A stretch of 64,000 bases of DNA from NCBI RefSeq assembly GCF_900099605.1, contig NZ_FNDK01000001.1:434001-498000 (forward strand), in the 5' to 3' direction. The position numbers and the translations under genes were made by a program. Below, in pieces: positions 36,844-47,008 of the stretch (positions are counted from its first letter, which is position 1; the number at the start of each line of letters is the position of its first letter). The stretch is from Alteribacillus persepolensis. GTDB lineage: Bacteria > Bacillota > Bacilli > Bacillales > Marinococcaceae. The notes below the pieces were generated by a model. It searched no databases and was not told where the DNA came from. It saw only the letters and a list, made by a program, of their open reading frames with translations.

Positions 36844-38553
36844 GTGTTTACTGTTCAAGATGTATTAAACCTTCCGATCATGAAACAAGCTTCGTTAGTG
36901 ACAGAAGCTAAATCACAATTACAAAACCCAGTAGAATGGGTCTCCATCATTGAGATGCCTGTTGAAAACTTTGTGCGGAAAAACGAATTTGTTCTCTCCA
37001 GTGGTATCGGTTGTGAGCAAGATGCAAATAAATTGTTAACGTTTACTAAAGAAATTATGGAAGCTAAAGCAGCAGCACTCGTTATTGCTACTGGCCGCTA
37101 CATTACATCTCTTCCTAAGAAAGTGGTTCACTTTTGTGAAGAACATGGTTTTCCGCTGATTGAACTGCCCTGGGAAGTCCGGTTTACAGATGTCAGCCAT
37201 GCGGTGTCAACAGCTCTGCACCAAAAAGAACAAGGTTTTGTTCAGTACTCCGACAAAGTGCGAAAAGAAATGCTTGAAATCGTTTTAAAAGGGCAGGGAG
37301 TGGCAAAAATAGCCGCCTACTTAGAACAGTCTCTCCATATGCCTGTTGTCGTGACAGACCGGCGCGGGACTGTAAAATGTACGAGTAATCATGCCAAAGC
37401 ACTGGAAGAACAGTGGAATGCTCATTTGCTGCACCATGGTGATCCTCTGTATTTTCAACATGAGGAAAATGCGGACACAGTCGCCTCTCCCAGTAATATG
37501 CACTGGATCCATACTGAAGCCGTAACGATGTTACAACTATCGATACAAACCGCTCGGGAAATTCAAGGCTATTTGTTAATAGGATGGCCAGAGGGCATCT
37601 CAGAAGATGACGTGTTTTCTGAACGTATTACGGTACTGCTTGAACATGCTGTAACCTCTTCTGCTTTGTGCTTTTTACATGATCAAGCTGTACTTGAAAC
37701 AGAGATGAGATTGAAAGATGATTTTGTCTGGAGCTTAGCAAAAGGGAAGTTCGACTCTTATGATACCGCACTTTCACGAGCAAAGTCGCTCCATTACAAC
37801 TTACACGTCCCCTATTTATGTCTAATTGCAAAACCCGAAAGCTTGTCAACATTGTATGAACAAGACCCGTATAACAGCATGTCTTTTGAAAATTGGGTCA
37901 AACAACTTGGTGATATGCTCGAAGAAGAGGTATATCACACCGGCAGAACGATGCATCGCAAAACGATGTCGACCTTTCAAAAAGAAGAACTGATTATTTA
38001 TGTAGAACTGCTTACAGAAAAAAGTATCGAAGCGGCGTATCCATTTATTGAATTGCTGCAGTACCGTTTAAATCAAAAATGGCCCAGACTCACTGTATCA
38101 TGGGGAATTGCTAAAACGACCGGAATTGATGCGTTTCATGCCGGTTATCAAGAGGCTTATTCTGCTTTAGATATTGGCAGAAGACAAAAAGGAAAAGGTT
38201 ATATCAGTACGTATGCTGATACCCGATTCGATCGCGCCCTGCTTGCATTAGCAGAAAACGAAGAACTTCGTAAAATTACAGATATTATCATCGCTCCGTT
38301 ACACAAATACTCCCGTGAGCGAAACATCGATTTGGTGCATACTTTTTCTGTTTATAACCGGCATCGTGGAAATGTCAGCCAAACCGCACGTGAACTCAAT
38401 CTGCACCGTCAGTCCCTTCTCTACCGGCTTCGAAAAATTGAGACACTGACTGGCTGCAAACTTGAAAATTCTGACGATACCTTTTTAATTGATTTATCTG
38501 TGCGTCTCCATACCATTCGCGGCAGCACTGCGGCACCGCCAGTTATTCAGTAG
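36844..38553 (+). CDS. PucR family transcriptional regulator
   Basis: The 569-residue protein has the three-part PucR layout. An N-terminal PucR domain (FTVQDVLNLPIMKQASLV...EFVLSSGIG, about residues 1-125) likely senses a ligand, a middle CdaR/GGDEF-like region follows (about 290-440), and a C-terminal helix-turn-helix (NRHRGNVSQTARELNLHRQSLLYRLRKIETLTG) ends the chain. PucR-type proteins typically activate catabolic genes when substrate is present. It is divergent from the ectoine-hydrolase operon with about 200 bases between, so it is the obvious candidate regulator. GTG at 36844 is used because GGGGGG then has a normal spacing. The TTG at 36838 is too close. Confidence 0.88.
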   Translation: MFTVQDVLNLPIMKQASLVTEAKSQLQNPVEWVSIIEMPVENFVRKNEFVLSSGIGCEQDANKLLTFTKEIMEAKAAALVIATGRYITSLPKKVVHFCEEHGFPLIELPWEVRFTDVSHAVSTALHQKEQGFVQYSDKVRKEMLEIVLKGQGVAKIAAYLEQSLHMPVVVTDRRGTVKCTSNHAKALEEQWNAHLLHHGDPLYFQHEENADTVASPSNMHWIHTEAVTMLQLSIQTAREIQGYLLIGWPEGISEDDVFSERITVLLEHAVTSSALCFLHDQAVLETEMRLKDDFVWSLAKGKFDSYDTALSRAKSLHYNLHVPYLCLIAKPESLSTLYEQDPYNSMSFENWVKQLGDMLEEEVYHTGRTMHRKTMSTFQKEELIIYVELLTEKSIEAAYPFIELLQYRLNQKWPRLTVSWGIAKTTGIDAFHAGYQEAYSALDIGRRQKGKGYISTYADTRFDRALLALAENEELRKITDIIIAPLHKYSRERNIDLVHTFSVYNRHRGNVSQTARELNLHRQSLLYRLRKIETLTGCKLENSDDTFLIDLSVRLHTIRGSTAAPPVIQ

Positions 38554-38643
38554 ACCTTCCGCTCACTCCCAAACAAATAAATAAAAACGGGAGTTGCCCC
38601 CTCCGACAAACTTTATTATATTGATGAAACCAACTCACAAAAA

Positions 38644-38681
38644 AGGCTGCTTAAAGGGATAGATACCCCTTAAGACAGCCT
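38644..38681 (-). terminator. Rho-independent terminator of kapB
   Basis: A long hairpin (AGGCTG and TTAAGGG arms) overlaps the last codons of kapB and is followed on the minus strand by TTTTTTGTG. Confidence 0.8.
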
Positions 38682-39065
38682 GTTTTCGTTTGCTTCATAT
38701 GCATAATCTTTTTCTACCGTCTTTAGAGTGTCCAATGCTTTCTTAGAGTAATCGTCTTCTTTACTGCTTAGTTTGTTTTTTAATTCATCGACTGCTCTAA
38801 TAAGCGATTTTTCATACGAAGGAAGCTCTTCTTCAAACGGCTTTGCCACACTTTTTGGCACCCATACCTTTTCATAATGAGCTAATGCCTTACGTTCATG
38901 AAACAGTGCTACATCGACTTGATTGGGCTGATGCAGGTCTCCTTGTTTTGGATGCTTCAAAACAGCCAGCACTTTAACAAGCATCTTATCTCCTTTTTCT
39001 TTCATGACTTCAGCTGCGTATTGTCCTGTTTTATATGGGACTTTAACCATTTTCACCTCTTCCAC
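38670..39065 (-). CDS. kapB: Kinase-associated lipoprotein B (KapB)
   Basis: KapB is needed for the KinB branch of the sporulation phosphorelay in B. subtilis. The 131-residue product matches it: VPYKTGQYAAEV, MLVKVLAVLKHPKQGDLHQPNQVDVALFHERKALA and the helical C-terminus with PSYEKSLIRAVDELKN. Despite the name no signal peptide or lipobox is visible here. The start is GTG at 39065 with AGGAGGTG 8 bases upstream. It is monocistronic, between pucR and the gltB terminator. Confidence 0.88.
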   Translation of the reverse strand: MEEVKMVKVPYKTGQYAAEVMKEKGDKMLVKVLAVLKHPKQGDLHQPNQVDVALFHERKALAHYEKVWVPKSVAKPFEEELPSYEKSLIRAVDELKNKLSSKEDDYSKKALDTLKTVEKDYAYEANENRLS

Positions 39066-39161
39066 TAGGCACACCTCCTAACATTTTCTATGTATTTCTA
39101 TTCTATCAGAAATAATTATAATTTTTATAATAAATACGGTACGTGAAATTTTAAATTGTTG

Positions 39162-39196
39162 TTACAAAAACCTCAGCTGTGTGCTCAGCTGAGGTT
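39162..39196 (-). terminator. Rho-independent terminator of gltA-gltB
   Basis: A perfect 11-base-pair stem (AACCTCAGCTG, 6-base loop) follows the gltB stop and is trailed on the minus strand by TTTGTAAC. Confidence 0.82.
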
Positions 39197-39203
39197 CATC
39201 CGC

Positions 39204-40688
39204 TTATACTAAGTGGGTGCTTCCCATTAAATATTTATCGCATTCACGTGCTGCTTCTCTTCCTTCATGTATAGCCCAAACAACCAGGCTTTGTCCCCGC
39301 CGGTTATCGCCAGCAGCAAAAACGCCTTCCTGATTGGTTCGATATTTTCCATATTCAGCAGCCACGTTGCTTCGACCGTCTGTTTCAATTTTCATTTGCT
39401 CTAAAAGTTCTTGCTCTGGGCCTGTAAATCCAATTGCTAAAAAGACAAGATCAGCTTTCCATACTTTTTCCGTGCCTGGTATTTCTTTTCTTACTTTTTT
39501 TCCGTTTTCATACACCGTATCTACTTCTACCGTGTGCAGCTCTTTAACATTGCCATTTTCGTCACCGACAAATTTCTTTGTCATCACTTTGTATGCACGC
39601 GGGTCATCACCAAACACGGCTTGCGCTTCTTTATGCCCTTCTTCTTGTGTATATACTTGCGGATACAGCGGCCATGGGTTATCCTCCCCGCGTTCTGTAC
39701 CTTTTTCAGGATGGATATCAAATTGTATAAGCGAATTGCATTCATGTCGCAGCGATGTTGTGATACAGTCCACGCCTGTGTCTCCCCCGCCAATGACAAT
39801 AACATCTTTTCCTTTAGCAGAAATATAATCTCCATCTTCATGCTGGGAGTCTAGTAAAGACTTGGTATTGGCACGGAGAAAATCCATCGCATAATGAATT
39901 CCATCCAAGCCTCTGCCTTCTGCCGGAACGTCACGATGCACTTGCGAACCAGTGCAGAGAATAACAGCGTCAAATTCTTTGTTCAATTTGTCGCTTGGAT
40001 AATCGCTTCCTATTTCTGTATTCGTTACAAAGGTAACCCCTTCTTCTTCTAATAAATGTAAACGGCGTTCAATCACGTGATACGACAATTTAACATCTGG
40101 GATACCATAAGTAAGCAAACCGCCAATGCGGTCATCTTTTTCAAAAACAGTGACCGTGTGGCCTGCTTTATTTAACTGTGCTGCTGCAGCAAGTCCGGCC
40201 GGTCCCGAGCCAATAACCGCCACTTTTTTACCGGTACGCTTTTTCGGCGGAGACGGCTGAATCCATCCTTCTTTAAATCCTTTTTCCACGATATGATATT
40301 CAATTGATTTAATTGTTACTGGATCGTCATTGAGCGCAACCGTACACGACCCTTCACATGGCGCCGGACATACACGGCCCGTAAATTCTGGAAAATTATT
40401 TGTTTTATGAAGACGCTCTAGTGCTTGTTTCCATTTCCCGCGATATACTAAATCATTCCATTCGGGTATCAGGTTATATACAGGGCAGCCGATTTCTTCG
40501 GAACCTTCCATCGTTGTTCCGGTCTGACAAAATGGAACAGCACAATCCATGCAGCGAGCTCCTTGTGCTTGCACTTTTTCTTCAGGCATTATAATTTGAA
40601 ACTCCTGCCAATTCTTCACACGTTCTAATGGACTCTTTTTCGGAGGAGCTTCTCTTGTATATTCCATAAATCCTGTTGGTTTTCCCAC
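39204..40688 (-). CDS. gltB: Glutamate synthase small (beta) subunit
   Basis: This subunit passes electrons from NADPH to the large subunit for reductive conversion of glutamine and 2-oxoglutarate into two glutamates. The 494-residue protein has the N-terminal cysteine clusters for 4Fe-4S centres ([10 protein letters not shown], then CPAPCEGSC), an FAD motif [19 protein letters not shown] and an NADP motif [13 protein letters not shown] at 40688 is chosen because it makes the N-terminus ([12 protein letters not shown]) agree with B. subtilis and has GGAG 8 bases upstream. An ATG 6 codons earlier lacks a site. It follows gltA in one operon. Confidence 0.95.
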   Translation of the reverse strand: MGKPTGFMEYTREAPPKKSPLERVKNWQEFQIIMPEEKVQAQGARCMDCAVPFCQTGTTMEGSEEIGCPVYNLIPEWNDLVYRGKWKQALERLHKTNNFPEFTGRVCPAPCEGSCTVALNDDPVTIKSIEYHIVEKGFKEGWIQPSPPKKRTGKKVAVIGSGPAGLAAAAQLNKAGHTVTVFEKDDRIGGLLTYGIPDVKLSYHVIERRLHLLEEEGVTFVTNTEIGSDYPSDKLNKEFDAVILCTGSQVHRDVPAEGRGLDGIHYAMDFLRANTKSLLDSQHEDGDYISAKGKDVIVIGGGDTGVDCITTSLRHECNSLIQFDIHPEKGTERGEDNPWPLYPQVYTQEEGHKEAQAVFGDDPRAYKVMTKKFVGDENGNVKELHTVEVDTVYENGKKVRKEIPGTEKVWKADLVFLAIGFTGPEQELLEQMKIETDGRSNVAAEYGKYRTNQEGVFAAGDNRRGQSLVVWAIHEGREAARECDKYLMGSTHLV

Positions 40689-40731
40689 TTCTCTCACTCC
40701 AGACATTTTAAATCTTGATGTTTAAGGTAAG

Positions 40732-40775
40732 AGAGACAGCTTGAAACGCCCAAGCGAATCCATTTTGCTGTCTCT
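40732..40775 (-). other. Intercistronic hairpin between gltA and gltB
   Basis: AGAGACAGC (40732-40740) pairs with GCTGTCTCT (40767-40775), and the loop holds a smaller hairpin (GCTTG/CAAGC). The T-run lies on the plus-strand side, so for the minus-strand operon it is not a normal terminator. It may stabilise the gltA message or set gltA:gltB expression. This is an inference. Confidence 0.5.
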
Positions 40776-40784
40776 TTTTTTGTT

Positions 40785-43700
40785 TTATTTTCCTCCTACC
40801 CTTGCTTTACTCGTTTTTGTCTCATTAAAAGCGGTCATAACAGCTTCCTGTTCAGACAATCCTTGCGCTTTCGCTTGTTCAATAGACTCAATCATTTGCT
40901 TGTAATCTTTTGGAATGACTTTTACAAACTTCGAAACCGATGCTTTCCACTGCTGCAAAATACTTTCAGCCAGCGAACTTTCCGTATAGTACACATGGTT
41001 TTCAATCAATGTTTTTAACTGTTTTATATCTTTTGGATCTTCTACTGCTTCTAAGAGCACCATGTCACGATTACAACAATCTGAGAAATTGCCATCTCTA
41101 TCCAACACATAAGCAATACCGCCAGACATACCAGCAGCAAAGTTTTTCCCCGTGCTGCCTAAATTGACCACTACTCCGCCGGTCATGTACTCACAGCCAT
41201 GGTCACCAACACCTTCTACGACAACTTGTGCTCCACTGTTTCTCACACAGAAACGCTCACCGGCCACACCACGGATATACGCTTCTCCTGACGTAGCACC
41301 ATAAAATGTTGTATTACCGATAAGGATACTTTCTTCTGGTGCAAACGTAGAATGTTCCGGAGGGTATGCCACAATTTTTCCGCCCGACAGTCCTTTACCC
41401 AGGTAATCATTGGCGTCACCAATAAGTGTCTGCGTCATGCCTTTTGGAATAAAAGCTCCAAAACTCTGTCCAGCGGAGCCGCGGAAAGTAAAACGGATTG
41501 TGTCATCTGATAATCCTTCCTGGCCATGATGTTTTGTCACTTCACTGCCAACAATAGTTCCCACAACTCGGTCTGTGTTTTTAATCGCAAACTCTCCGAA
41601 TACAGCTTCTTTATGCGTAATCGCACGTTTAGCAGCTTTTAATAATGTCGTATAATCGAGCGAGCTTTCCAGCATGTGATCTTGCTCAAAGCGGGCAAAA
41701 TGCTTTGATTGATCCAGCCGCCTTGGTCGATGCAAAAGGTTGGTTACATCAACCATATTCGCTTTCCAATTGTCTACAGCGTCTTTTTGGCGTAATAAGT
41801 CCGTTCTGCCAATCATTTCATCTACCGTTTTAAAACCTAGCGATGCCATAATTTCACGCATTTCTTCTGCAATGAAATACATAAAGTTCACTACATGATC
41901 TGGAGTGCCCATAAACTTTTTGCGCAGCTCCGGATTTTGTGTCGCGATGCCAACCGGGCACGTATCTAAGTGGCAAACGCGCATAATAACACATCCTAAA
42001 ACCACGAGAGGAGCTGTTGAAAATGCATATTCTTCGGCACCTAATAACGCTGCCATCACTACGTCTCTTCCTGTCATTAGCTTCCCGTCTGTCTCCACGG
42101 TAATCCGGTCACGAAGATTGTTTAATACGAGCGTTTGATGCGTTTCAGCTAATCCAATCTCCCATGGCAGCCCGGCGTGTTTAATACTTGTTCTAGCAGC
42201 AGCACCAGTACCGCCGTCATATCCACTAATTACCAGGCCATCCGCGCGCCCTTTTGCTACACCAGCTGCGATTGTTCCTACTCCGGTACCTGAAACGAGT
42301 TTTACGCTTACTCTTGCTGATGGATTAGCATTTTTCAAGTCATGAATAAGCTCTGCTAAATCTTCAATCGAATAAATATCGTGGTGTGGAGGTGGTGAAA
42401 TTAATCCAACACCAGCTGTCGTTCCACGGACTTCTGCTACCCATGGGTACACTTTGTTGCCAGGAAGCTGGCCGCCTTCACCAGGCTTAGCACCTTGTGC
42501 TATCTTAATTTGAATTTCATCGGCATTTACTAAATAGTGACTTGTTACACCGAACCGGCCAGATGCGACCTGCTTAATAGAGCTTCTCCGCAAATCACCA
42601 TTTACATCTCGTTTAAACCGGTCTGGATCTTCTCCGCCTTCCCCTGTATTAGAGCGGCCGCCAATACGATTCATGGCTATTGCCAGGGCTTCATGTGCCT
42701 CTTTTGAAATCGAACCAAACGACATCGCGCCTGTTCTAAACCGCTTAAAAATTTCTTCTGCCGGTTCAACCTCGTCAATGGATACAGGAGTTGCTTTGTC
42801 TGTTGCAAAATCCAGCAGTCCCCTAAGAGATGTTTGCTCTTTTTCCTGTTCATTTATTGCTTTTGCATACTTCTTATACAAGTCATAGTCCTTTTTACGG
42901 GCCGCGTGCTGCAGCATATGAATCGTATGAGGATTGTACTGATGCGGCTCTCCATTTCTTCTCCACTGTAAATCGTCACCAGCATCTAATGTTGCGTCTT
43001 GACCTTCCCGATTTGTATACGCTCTTGTATGACGAAGCAGCACTTCTTTGGCAATCGCTTCTAGCGTTACCCCGCCAATACGCGACGGTGTCCACGTAAA
43101 GTACTGGTCGACGACATTTTCATGAATACCGACTGCTTCAAAGGTTTGTGCCCCACGATAGCTTTGAATCGTAGAAATCCCCATTTTCGATAGAACTTTC
43201 ATTAACCCTTTCGTTGCAGCTTTTAAATATTTTTGAACTGCTTCGACATAAGAAGTTCCTTCTATCAGCCGATCTCTAATCATGCCGTCAATCGAATCAA
43301 AGACGAGATACGGATTAACCGCCTCTGCCCCGTAGCCGAGCAGTACCGCAAAATGATGCACTTCTCTTGGTTCTGCCGATTCCACTGCAAGGCTCACGCG
43401 CGTTCTCGTGCCGTTTCGAATAAAGTGATGATGTAAACCTGCCACCGCTAATAACGCAGGAATCGGTGCATAATCATGATCCACATTTCTGTCGCTTAAT
43501 ATAATAATGGCTGCTCCATTCTCAACAGCTTCATCGGCAGATTGAAACAGCTGATCTAAAGCTGGCTTAAGGCCTTTTTCTCCTTTGGATGCATCAAATA
43601 CGATCGGAAGTGTTACGGACTGAAAACCTTGCTTTTTGTTCGCACGCAGTTTTGCAAAGTCTTCATTGTTTAACAGCGGCGTCTTTAAAAACAGCTGGCG

Positions 43701-45383
43701 TGCACTTTCTGGTTCTGGATGCAGCAAATTTCCTTCTCTGCCAATAGTCGTCCCCACTGCTGTGACTAACTCTTCTCGAATGGCATCAATCGGGGGATTC
43801 GTCACTTGTGCAAATAGTTGTTTGAAGTAGTTGTACAAAAGCTGCGGCTTTTTCGATAACACGGCTAAAGGAGAATCATATCCCATAGAACCAACAGGGT
43901 CCACGCCATCAACCGCCATTGGCTTCACCATTTTTTCAAGTTCTTCATACGTATAACCAAACGCCAGTTGTTTGTACGGCAGCTTTCCAAAGTCCGTATT
44001 ATACACATCAGAGCTTTCCATAACATCTTCTAAATCGGCCATGTGTTCGTTGACCCACTCTTTATAAGGCTTCTCTGCTGCAATAGAATGCTTGATTTCC
44101 TCATCTGGCACAATGCGTCCTTCTTGCATATCGACAAGCAGCATATGGCCTGGATGCAAGCGCTCTTTGTATAAGACATCTTCTGGGTCAATATCCAGCA
44201 CACCAACTTCAGAAGACATGAGAATATGGTCATCTTTGGTTACATAGTAACGGGCAGGCCGCAAGCCGTTTCTGTCAAGACAAGCTCCCACCTTTTGTCC
44301 GTCTGTGTAAGCAATAGCTGTTGGTCCATCCCAGGGTTCCATTAAACAACTATGAAACTGGTAAAATGCCTTCTTTTCTTCGTTCATCAACGGATCATTC
44401 TGCCACGGTTCTGGAATCATCATCATAGCCGTGTGCGGCATTGAGCGTCCAGCTAAAGTCAAAAATTCAAACGTGTTATCAAACATGGAAGAATCGCTTC
44501 CATGGTGGTCTATAACTGGATGAACCTTTTCCACATCGTCTTGAAACAATTCTGAACGAAACACAGCTTCTCTAGCATGCATCCAATTGACATTGCCTTT
44601 AATCGTATTAATTTCCCCGTTATGGATGAGGTAACGGTTTGGATGAGCGCGTTCCCAACTTGGAAAAGTGTTTGTCGAAAACCGGGAGTGTACCATTGCG
44701 ACCGCTGTTTCAAAATCTGAGTCGTTAACATCTTGATAAAACTGCGGTACTTGCTCTGTCGTGAGCATGCCTTTATAAACAATGGTGCGTGAAGACAGGC
44801 TTGCAAAATAAAACGAGTCACCTTCTTCAAGGGCAGCACCTGCTTCCTTTTCAGCGCGTTTTCTAATCACATATAGTTTTCTTTCAAATACTTCTTGTAC
44901 AGATATCTCTTCACTTCGCTGAATAAATACTTGATATATCGCAGGTTCTGCTTGACGAGCAGCTTTTCCAAGCATGGAATCATCAACCGGAACTTTCCTC
45001 CAGCCTAAAACGCTCTGTCCTTCTTCTGTTATAATTTTATTCATTGCTTTTTTACACTCTTCGCGTTTTTTAGTTCCTCTAGGGAGAAACACCATTCCTA
45101 CTCCGTAATAACCTTCATCCGGGATGACAAAATCGAGGTCTCGTTCCTGTTTTTTAAAGAAGCGGTGCGGCAGCTGCAAAAGCATTCCTGCACCATCTCC
45201 AGTATTTGGTTCATCACCTTGCCCCCCTCGGTGCTCAAGGTTAACCAAAATGTCAAGGGCCTTTTTCACGATGTCATGTGATCTATTTCCCTTAATGTTG
45301 GCCAAAAACCCGATTCCACAATTGTCATGTTCAAAATCAGAATCATACAGGCCTTCTCTCTTTGAAATGTTAGGTTGTGTCAT
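40785..45383 (-). CDS. gltA: Glutamate synthase large (alpha) subunit
   Basis: GltA binds glutamine, channels ammonia and makes glutamate on FMN. The 1532-residue protein starts with a short propeptide (about 21 residues), then the catalytic cysteine in [12 protein letters not shown] (C22). It has the class II amidotransferase domain, an FMN-binding (beta/alpha)8 synthase domain ([26 protein letters not shown]), the 3Fe-4S cysteines in [19 protein letters not shown] and a C-terminal beta-helix rich in glycine ([15 protein letters not shown]). ATG at 45383 has GGTGGAGAGG upstream. The divergent activator gltC found in B. subtilis is not present. Confidence 0.97.
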   Translation of the reverse strand: MTQPNISKREGLYDSDFEHDNCGIGFLANIKGNRSHDIVKKALDILVNLEHRGGQGDEPNTGDGAGMLLQLPHRFFKKQERDLDFVIPDEGYYGVGMVFLPRGTKKREECKKAMNKIITEEGQSVLGWRKVPVDDSMLGKAARQAEPAIYQVFIQRSEEISVQEVFERKLYVIRKRAEKEAGAALEEGDSFYFASLSSRTIVYKGMLTTEQVPQFYQDVNDSDFETAVAMVHSRFSTNTFPSWERAHPNRYLIHNGEINTIKGNVNWMHAREAVFRSELFQDDVEKVHPVIDHHGSDSSMFDNTFEFLTLAGRSMPHTAMMMIPEPWQNDPLMNEEKKAFYQFHSCLMEPWDGPTAIAYTDGQKVGACLDRNGLRPARYYVTKDDHILMSSEVGVLDIDPEDVLYKERLHPGHMLLVDMQEGRIVPDEEIKHSIAAEKPYKEWVNEHMADLEDVMESSDVYNTDFGKLPYKQLAFGYTYEELEKMVKPMAVDGVDPVGSMGYDSPLAVLSKKPQLLYNYFKQLFAQVTNPPIDAIREELVTAVGTTIGREGNLLHPEPESARQLFLKTPLLNNEDFAKLRANKKQGFQSVTLPIVFDASKGEKGLKPALDQLFQSADEAVENGAAIIILSDRNVDHDYAPIPALLAVAGLHHHFIRNGTRTRVSLAVESAEPREVHHFAVLLGYGAEAVNPYLVFDSIDGMIRDRLIEGTSYVEAVQKYLKAATKGLMKVLSKMGISTIQSYRGAQTFEAVGIHENVVDQYFTWTPSRIGGVTLEAIAKEVLLRHTRAYTNREGQDATLDAGDDLQWRRNGEPHQYNPHTIHMLQHAARKKDYDLYKKYAKAINEQEKEQTSLRGLLDFATDKATPVSIDEVEPAEEIFKRFRTGAMSFGSISKEAHEALAIAMNRIGGRSNTGEGGEDPDRFKRDVNGDLRRSSIKQVASGRFGVTSHYLVNADEIQIKIAQGAKPGEGGQLPGNKVYPWVAEVRGTTAGVGLISPPPHHDIYSIEDLAELIHDLKNANPSARVSVKLVSGTGVGTIAAGVAKGRADGLVISGYDGGTGAAARTSIKHAGLPWEIGLAETHQTLVLNNLRDRITVETDGKLMTGRDVVMAALLGAEEYAFSTAPLVVLGCVIMRVCHLDTCPVGIATQNPELRKKFMGTPDHVVNFMYFIAEEMREIMASLGFKTVDEMIGRTDLLRQKDAVDNWKANMVDVTNLLHRPRRLDQSKHFARFEQDHMLESSLDYTTLLKAAKRAITHKEAVFGEFAIKNTDRVVGTIVGSEVTKHHGQEGLSDDTIRFTFRGSAGQSFGAFIPKGMTQTLIGDANDYLGKGLSGGKIVAYPPEHSTFAPEESILIGNTTFYGATSGEAYIRGVAGERFCVRNSGAQVVVEGVGDHGCEYMTGGVVVNLGSTGKNFAAGMSGGIAYVLDRDGNFSDCCNRDMVLLEAVEDPKDIKQLKTLIENHVYYTESSLAESILQQWKASVSKFVKVIPKDYKQMIESIEQAKAQGLSEQEAVMTAFNETKTSKARVGGK

Positions 45384-45491
45384 TGCCCTCTCCACCTCTC
45401 TACAAACTGTTCAGCATAAAACACTATCTCTATATTTGAAATCCGATATACGAAAGCATATCATTTTTCTGACATTTCGGCAAATTATTCA

Positions 45492-45538
45492 ATAAAAAAT
45501 CCCTCCGTGAAATCGCTTACTATAGCGACTTAACGGAG
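45492..45538 (-). terminator. Rho-independent terminator of the DUF2203-NRDE transcript
   Basis: A hairpin with two paired segments (CTCCGT/ACGGAG and TCGCT/AGCGA, internal loop between) is followed on the minus strand by GGGATTTTTT. It lies about 75 bases past the NRDE gene and insulates gltA. Confidence 0.78.
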
Positions 45539-45614
45539 AAATTTAATTTTTATGCCAACTTCCAAAGAAGTGCATGTATTAATTTTTATGCAAATAAATT
45601 TAATAAATATACAT

Positions 45615-46382
45615 TCATTCAAAACAATTCCATTGATAGTGTTTTTGTGTCACTTTACTGCCGCTTTCGTCAAAGGTTTTTTCTTCCACATTTATATCAC
45701 CATTTTTATGGTATACCAACACGGTTTGAGACCTTGTGCCATACCCCGGAAGCCGAATAAACATCGGCGACAGCCGTCTTTCTAAGTCCTTGTCCACCCC
45801 GGTTTCAGGCAGGTCTTCTTCATTTGCTTCTGATGTGTCAGTAAGCAGATCAAATAAAGCGGGGAAAGATAATTGTTCTGGTTGAGGCGCGAGCATATCA
45901 CGGAGTGCTTGCTTTGCCTTGGCTACTTTCGGCCACGGCGTATTTAACCGCGCATTGCTTAATCCATGAATACCAGGCTCCACGTGATGGAATGCATTGT
46001 GATCTTGATTGGTGCTGTAATAAATATTTGCTGCATCTCCTCCTATGACGTTGTAACCGTCGTACAGTTCGTTGTGCACATTACACGTTTCTAAATACGA
46101 TGCAGGATCATTTGTGTCTAAAAATCCTGTCACGATTTCTCCTCGTGAACGAATTCCTTGCTTAGCTTTGCCTGCGCGCACATTGGTTACAGCAGCAAAC
46201 CTCCCTGATTTGGTCACCCCCATCCATGTACCGCCCTTTTCTTCATCTTTTCCAGCAATAATGGACGAACCCGGCCACTCGTGAAGCGGTGTTGCCGGTC
46301 TGTGAAAAAATTCGTCACGATTTGCTACGATAATAAGCGGATAATCCTCATGCATGTGGTGAGCAAAAACAATTAAACACAT
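45615..46382 (-). CDS. NRDE family protein (TANGO2-like)
   Basis: The 255-residue protein begins MCLIVFA, with the N-terminal cysteine typical of Ntn-hydrolase-like members, followed by the family name motif VANRDEFFHRP. Other TANGO2-family patches are GGTWMGVTKSGRFAAVTNVR, SRGEIVTGFL, YNVIGGD and GIHGLSNARLNTPWPKV. The eukaryotic homologue affects Golgi/heme and lipid metabolism, and the bacterial role is not defined. It follows a DUF2203 gene after 19 bases in the same transcript. Confidence 0.88.
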   Translation of the reverse strand: MCLIVFAHHMHEDYPLIIVANRDEFFHRPATPLHEWPGSSIIAGKDEEKGGTWMGVTKSGRFAAVTNVRAGKAKQGIRSRGEIVTGFLDTNDPASYLETCNVHNELYDGYNVIGGDAANIYYSTNQDHNAFHHVEPGIHGLSNARLNTPWPKVAKAKQALRDMLAPQPEQLSFPALFDLLTDTSEANEEDLPETGVDKDLERRLSPMFIRLPGYGTRSQTVLVYHKNGDINVEEKTFDESGSKVTQKHYQWNCFE

Positions 46383-46401
46383 ATGTCATTTCTCCTTCTA
46401 T

Positions 46402-46809
46402 TTATTCCTCTGTTCGGAAAATTCTTTTACGATGGTAAAACGTTTCGTCTAACCGGTGATAATGCGTAACAAATTCTTCTCCTTGCTTCCAGCATAATAA
46501 AACATATTCGTCACCTAGTTTACCTGGAAATTCAACAACACCTTTTTCAATGTCTTTAATATAAATGTGCTGCTTTTTTAACTGTTTGACATACGAACAG
46601 ATTTGTATATGCAAAAAGTCATGCGCTGCTTCTAGTTCAAACACATGCTGGTAATCACCATGCACTATCTGATCCACGTTGTTTAGCATGCGGCGCTGCC
46701 TGTGTTTCATTTCACACTCTCTATTTAAGTACTGCAAATGGGCAAGCTCTTCTCTAACAACTGGGAGCAGCTCATTAGCCTGCTGGAGCGTAAAATAGTG
46801 TAAAAACAT
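46402..46809 (-). CDS. DUF2203 family protein
   Basis: The 135-residue protein starts with FTLQQANELLPVVREEL, the hallmark of DUF2203, continues with a helical charged middle and ends with VVEFPGKLGDEYVLLCWKQGEEFVTHYHRLDETFYHRK. This is the family's conserved end (LCWK.GE). It has no known biochemical function. ATG at 46809 is accepted with a modest GGGAGGGG site upstream. It is the first gene of a two-gene unit with the NRDE protein. Confidence 0.85.
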   Translation of the reverse strand: MFLHYFTLQQANELLPVVREELAHLQYLNRECEMKHRQRRMLNNVDQIVHGDYQHVFELEAAHDFLHIQICSYVKQLKKQHIYIKDIEKGVVEFPGKLGDEYVLLCWKQGEEFVTHYHRLDETFYHRKRIFRTEE

Positions 46810-47008
46810 GCCTGTTCACTCCCCTCCCTGTTCATGCTTGTGAACATAACCGTTTGTGTGCTATGTATAGCTTACAACGTTTCGAATTCATTGCACAATA
46901 AAAAGAGATTAGAAGAAGAACACATCAATAAATGATATAATATGTCATATAAACCATGTATTTGCTTCGTCTATATGCAGATAGGAAGTCGATGAAAGGA
47001 GACGAAAT

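Noticed and set aside
45384-45491. GltC- or TnrA-type operator before gltA
   Set aside because: ATCTC and GAAAT are present near 45425-45442, but spacing and symmetry do not fit the known GltC box, and no TnrA consensus was found.
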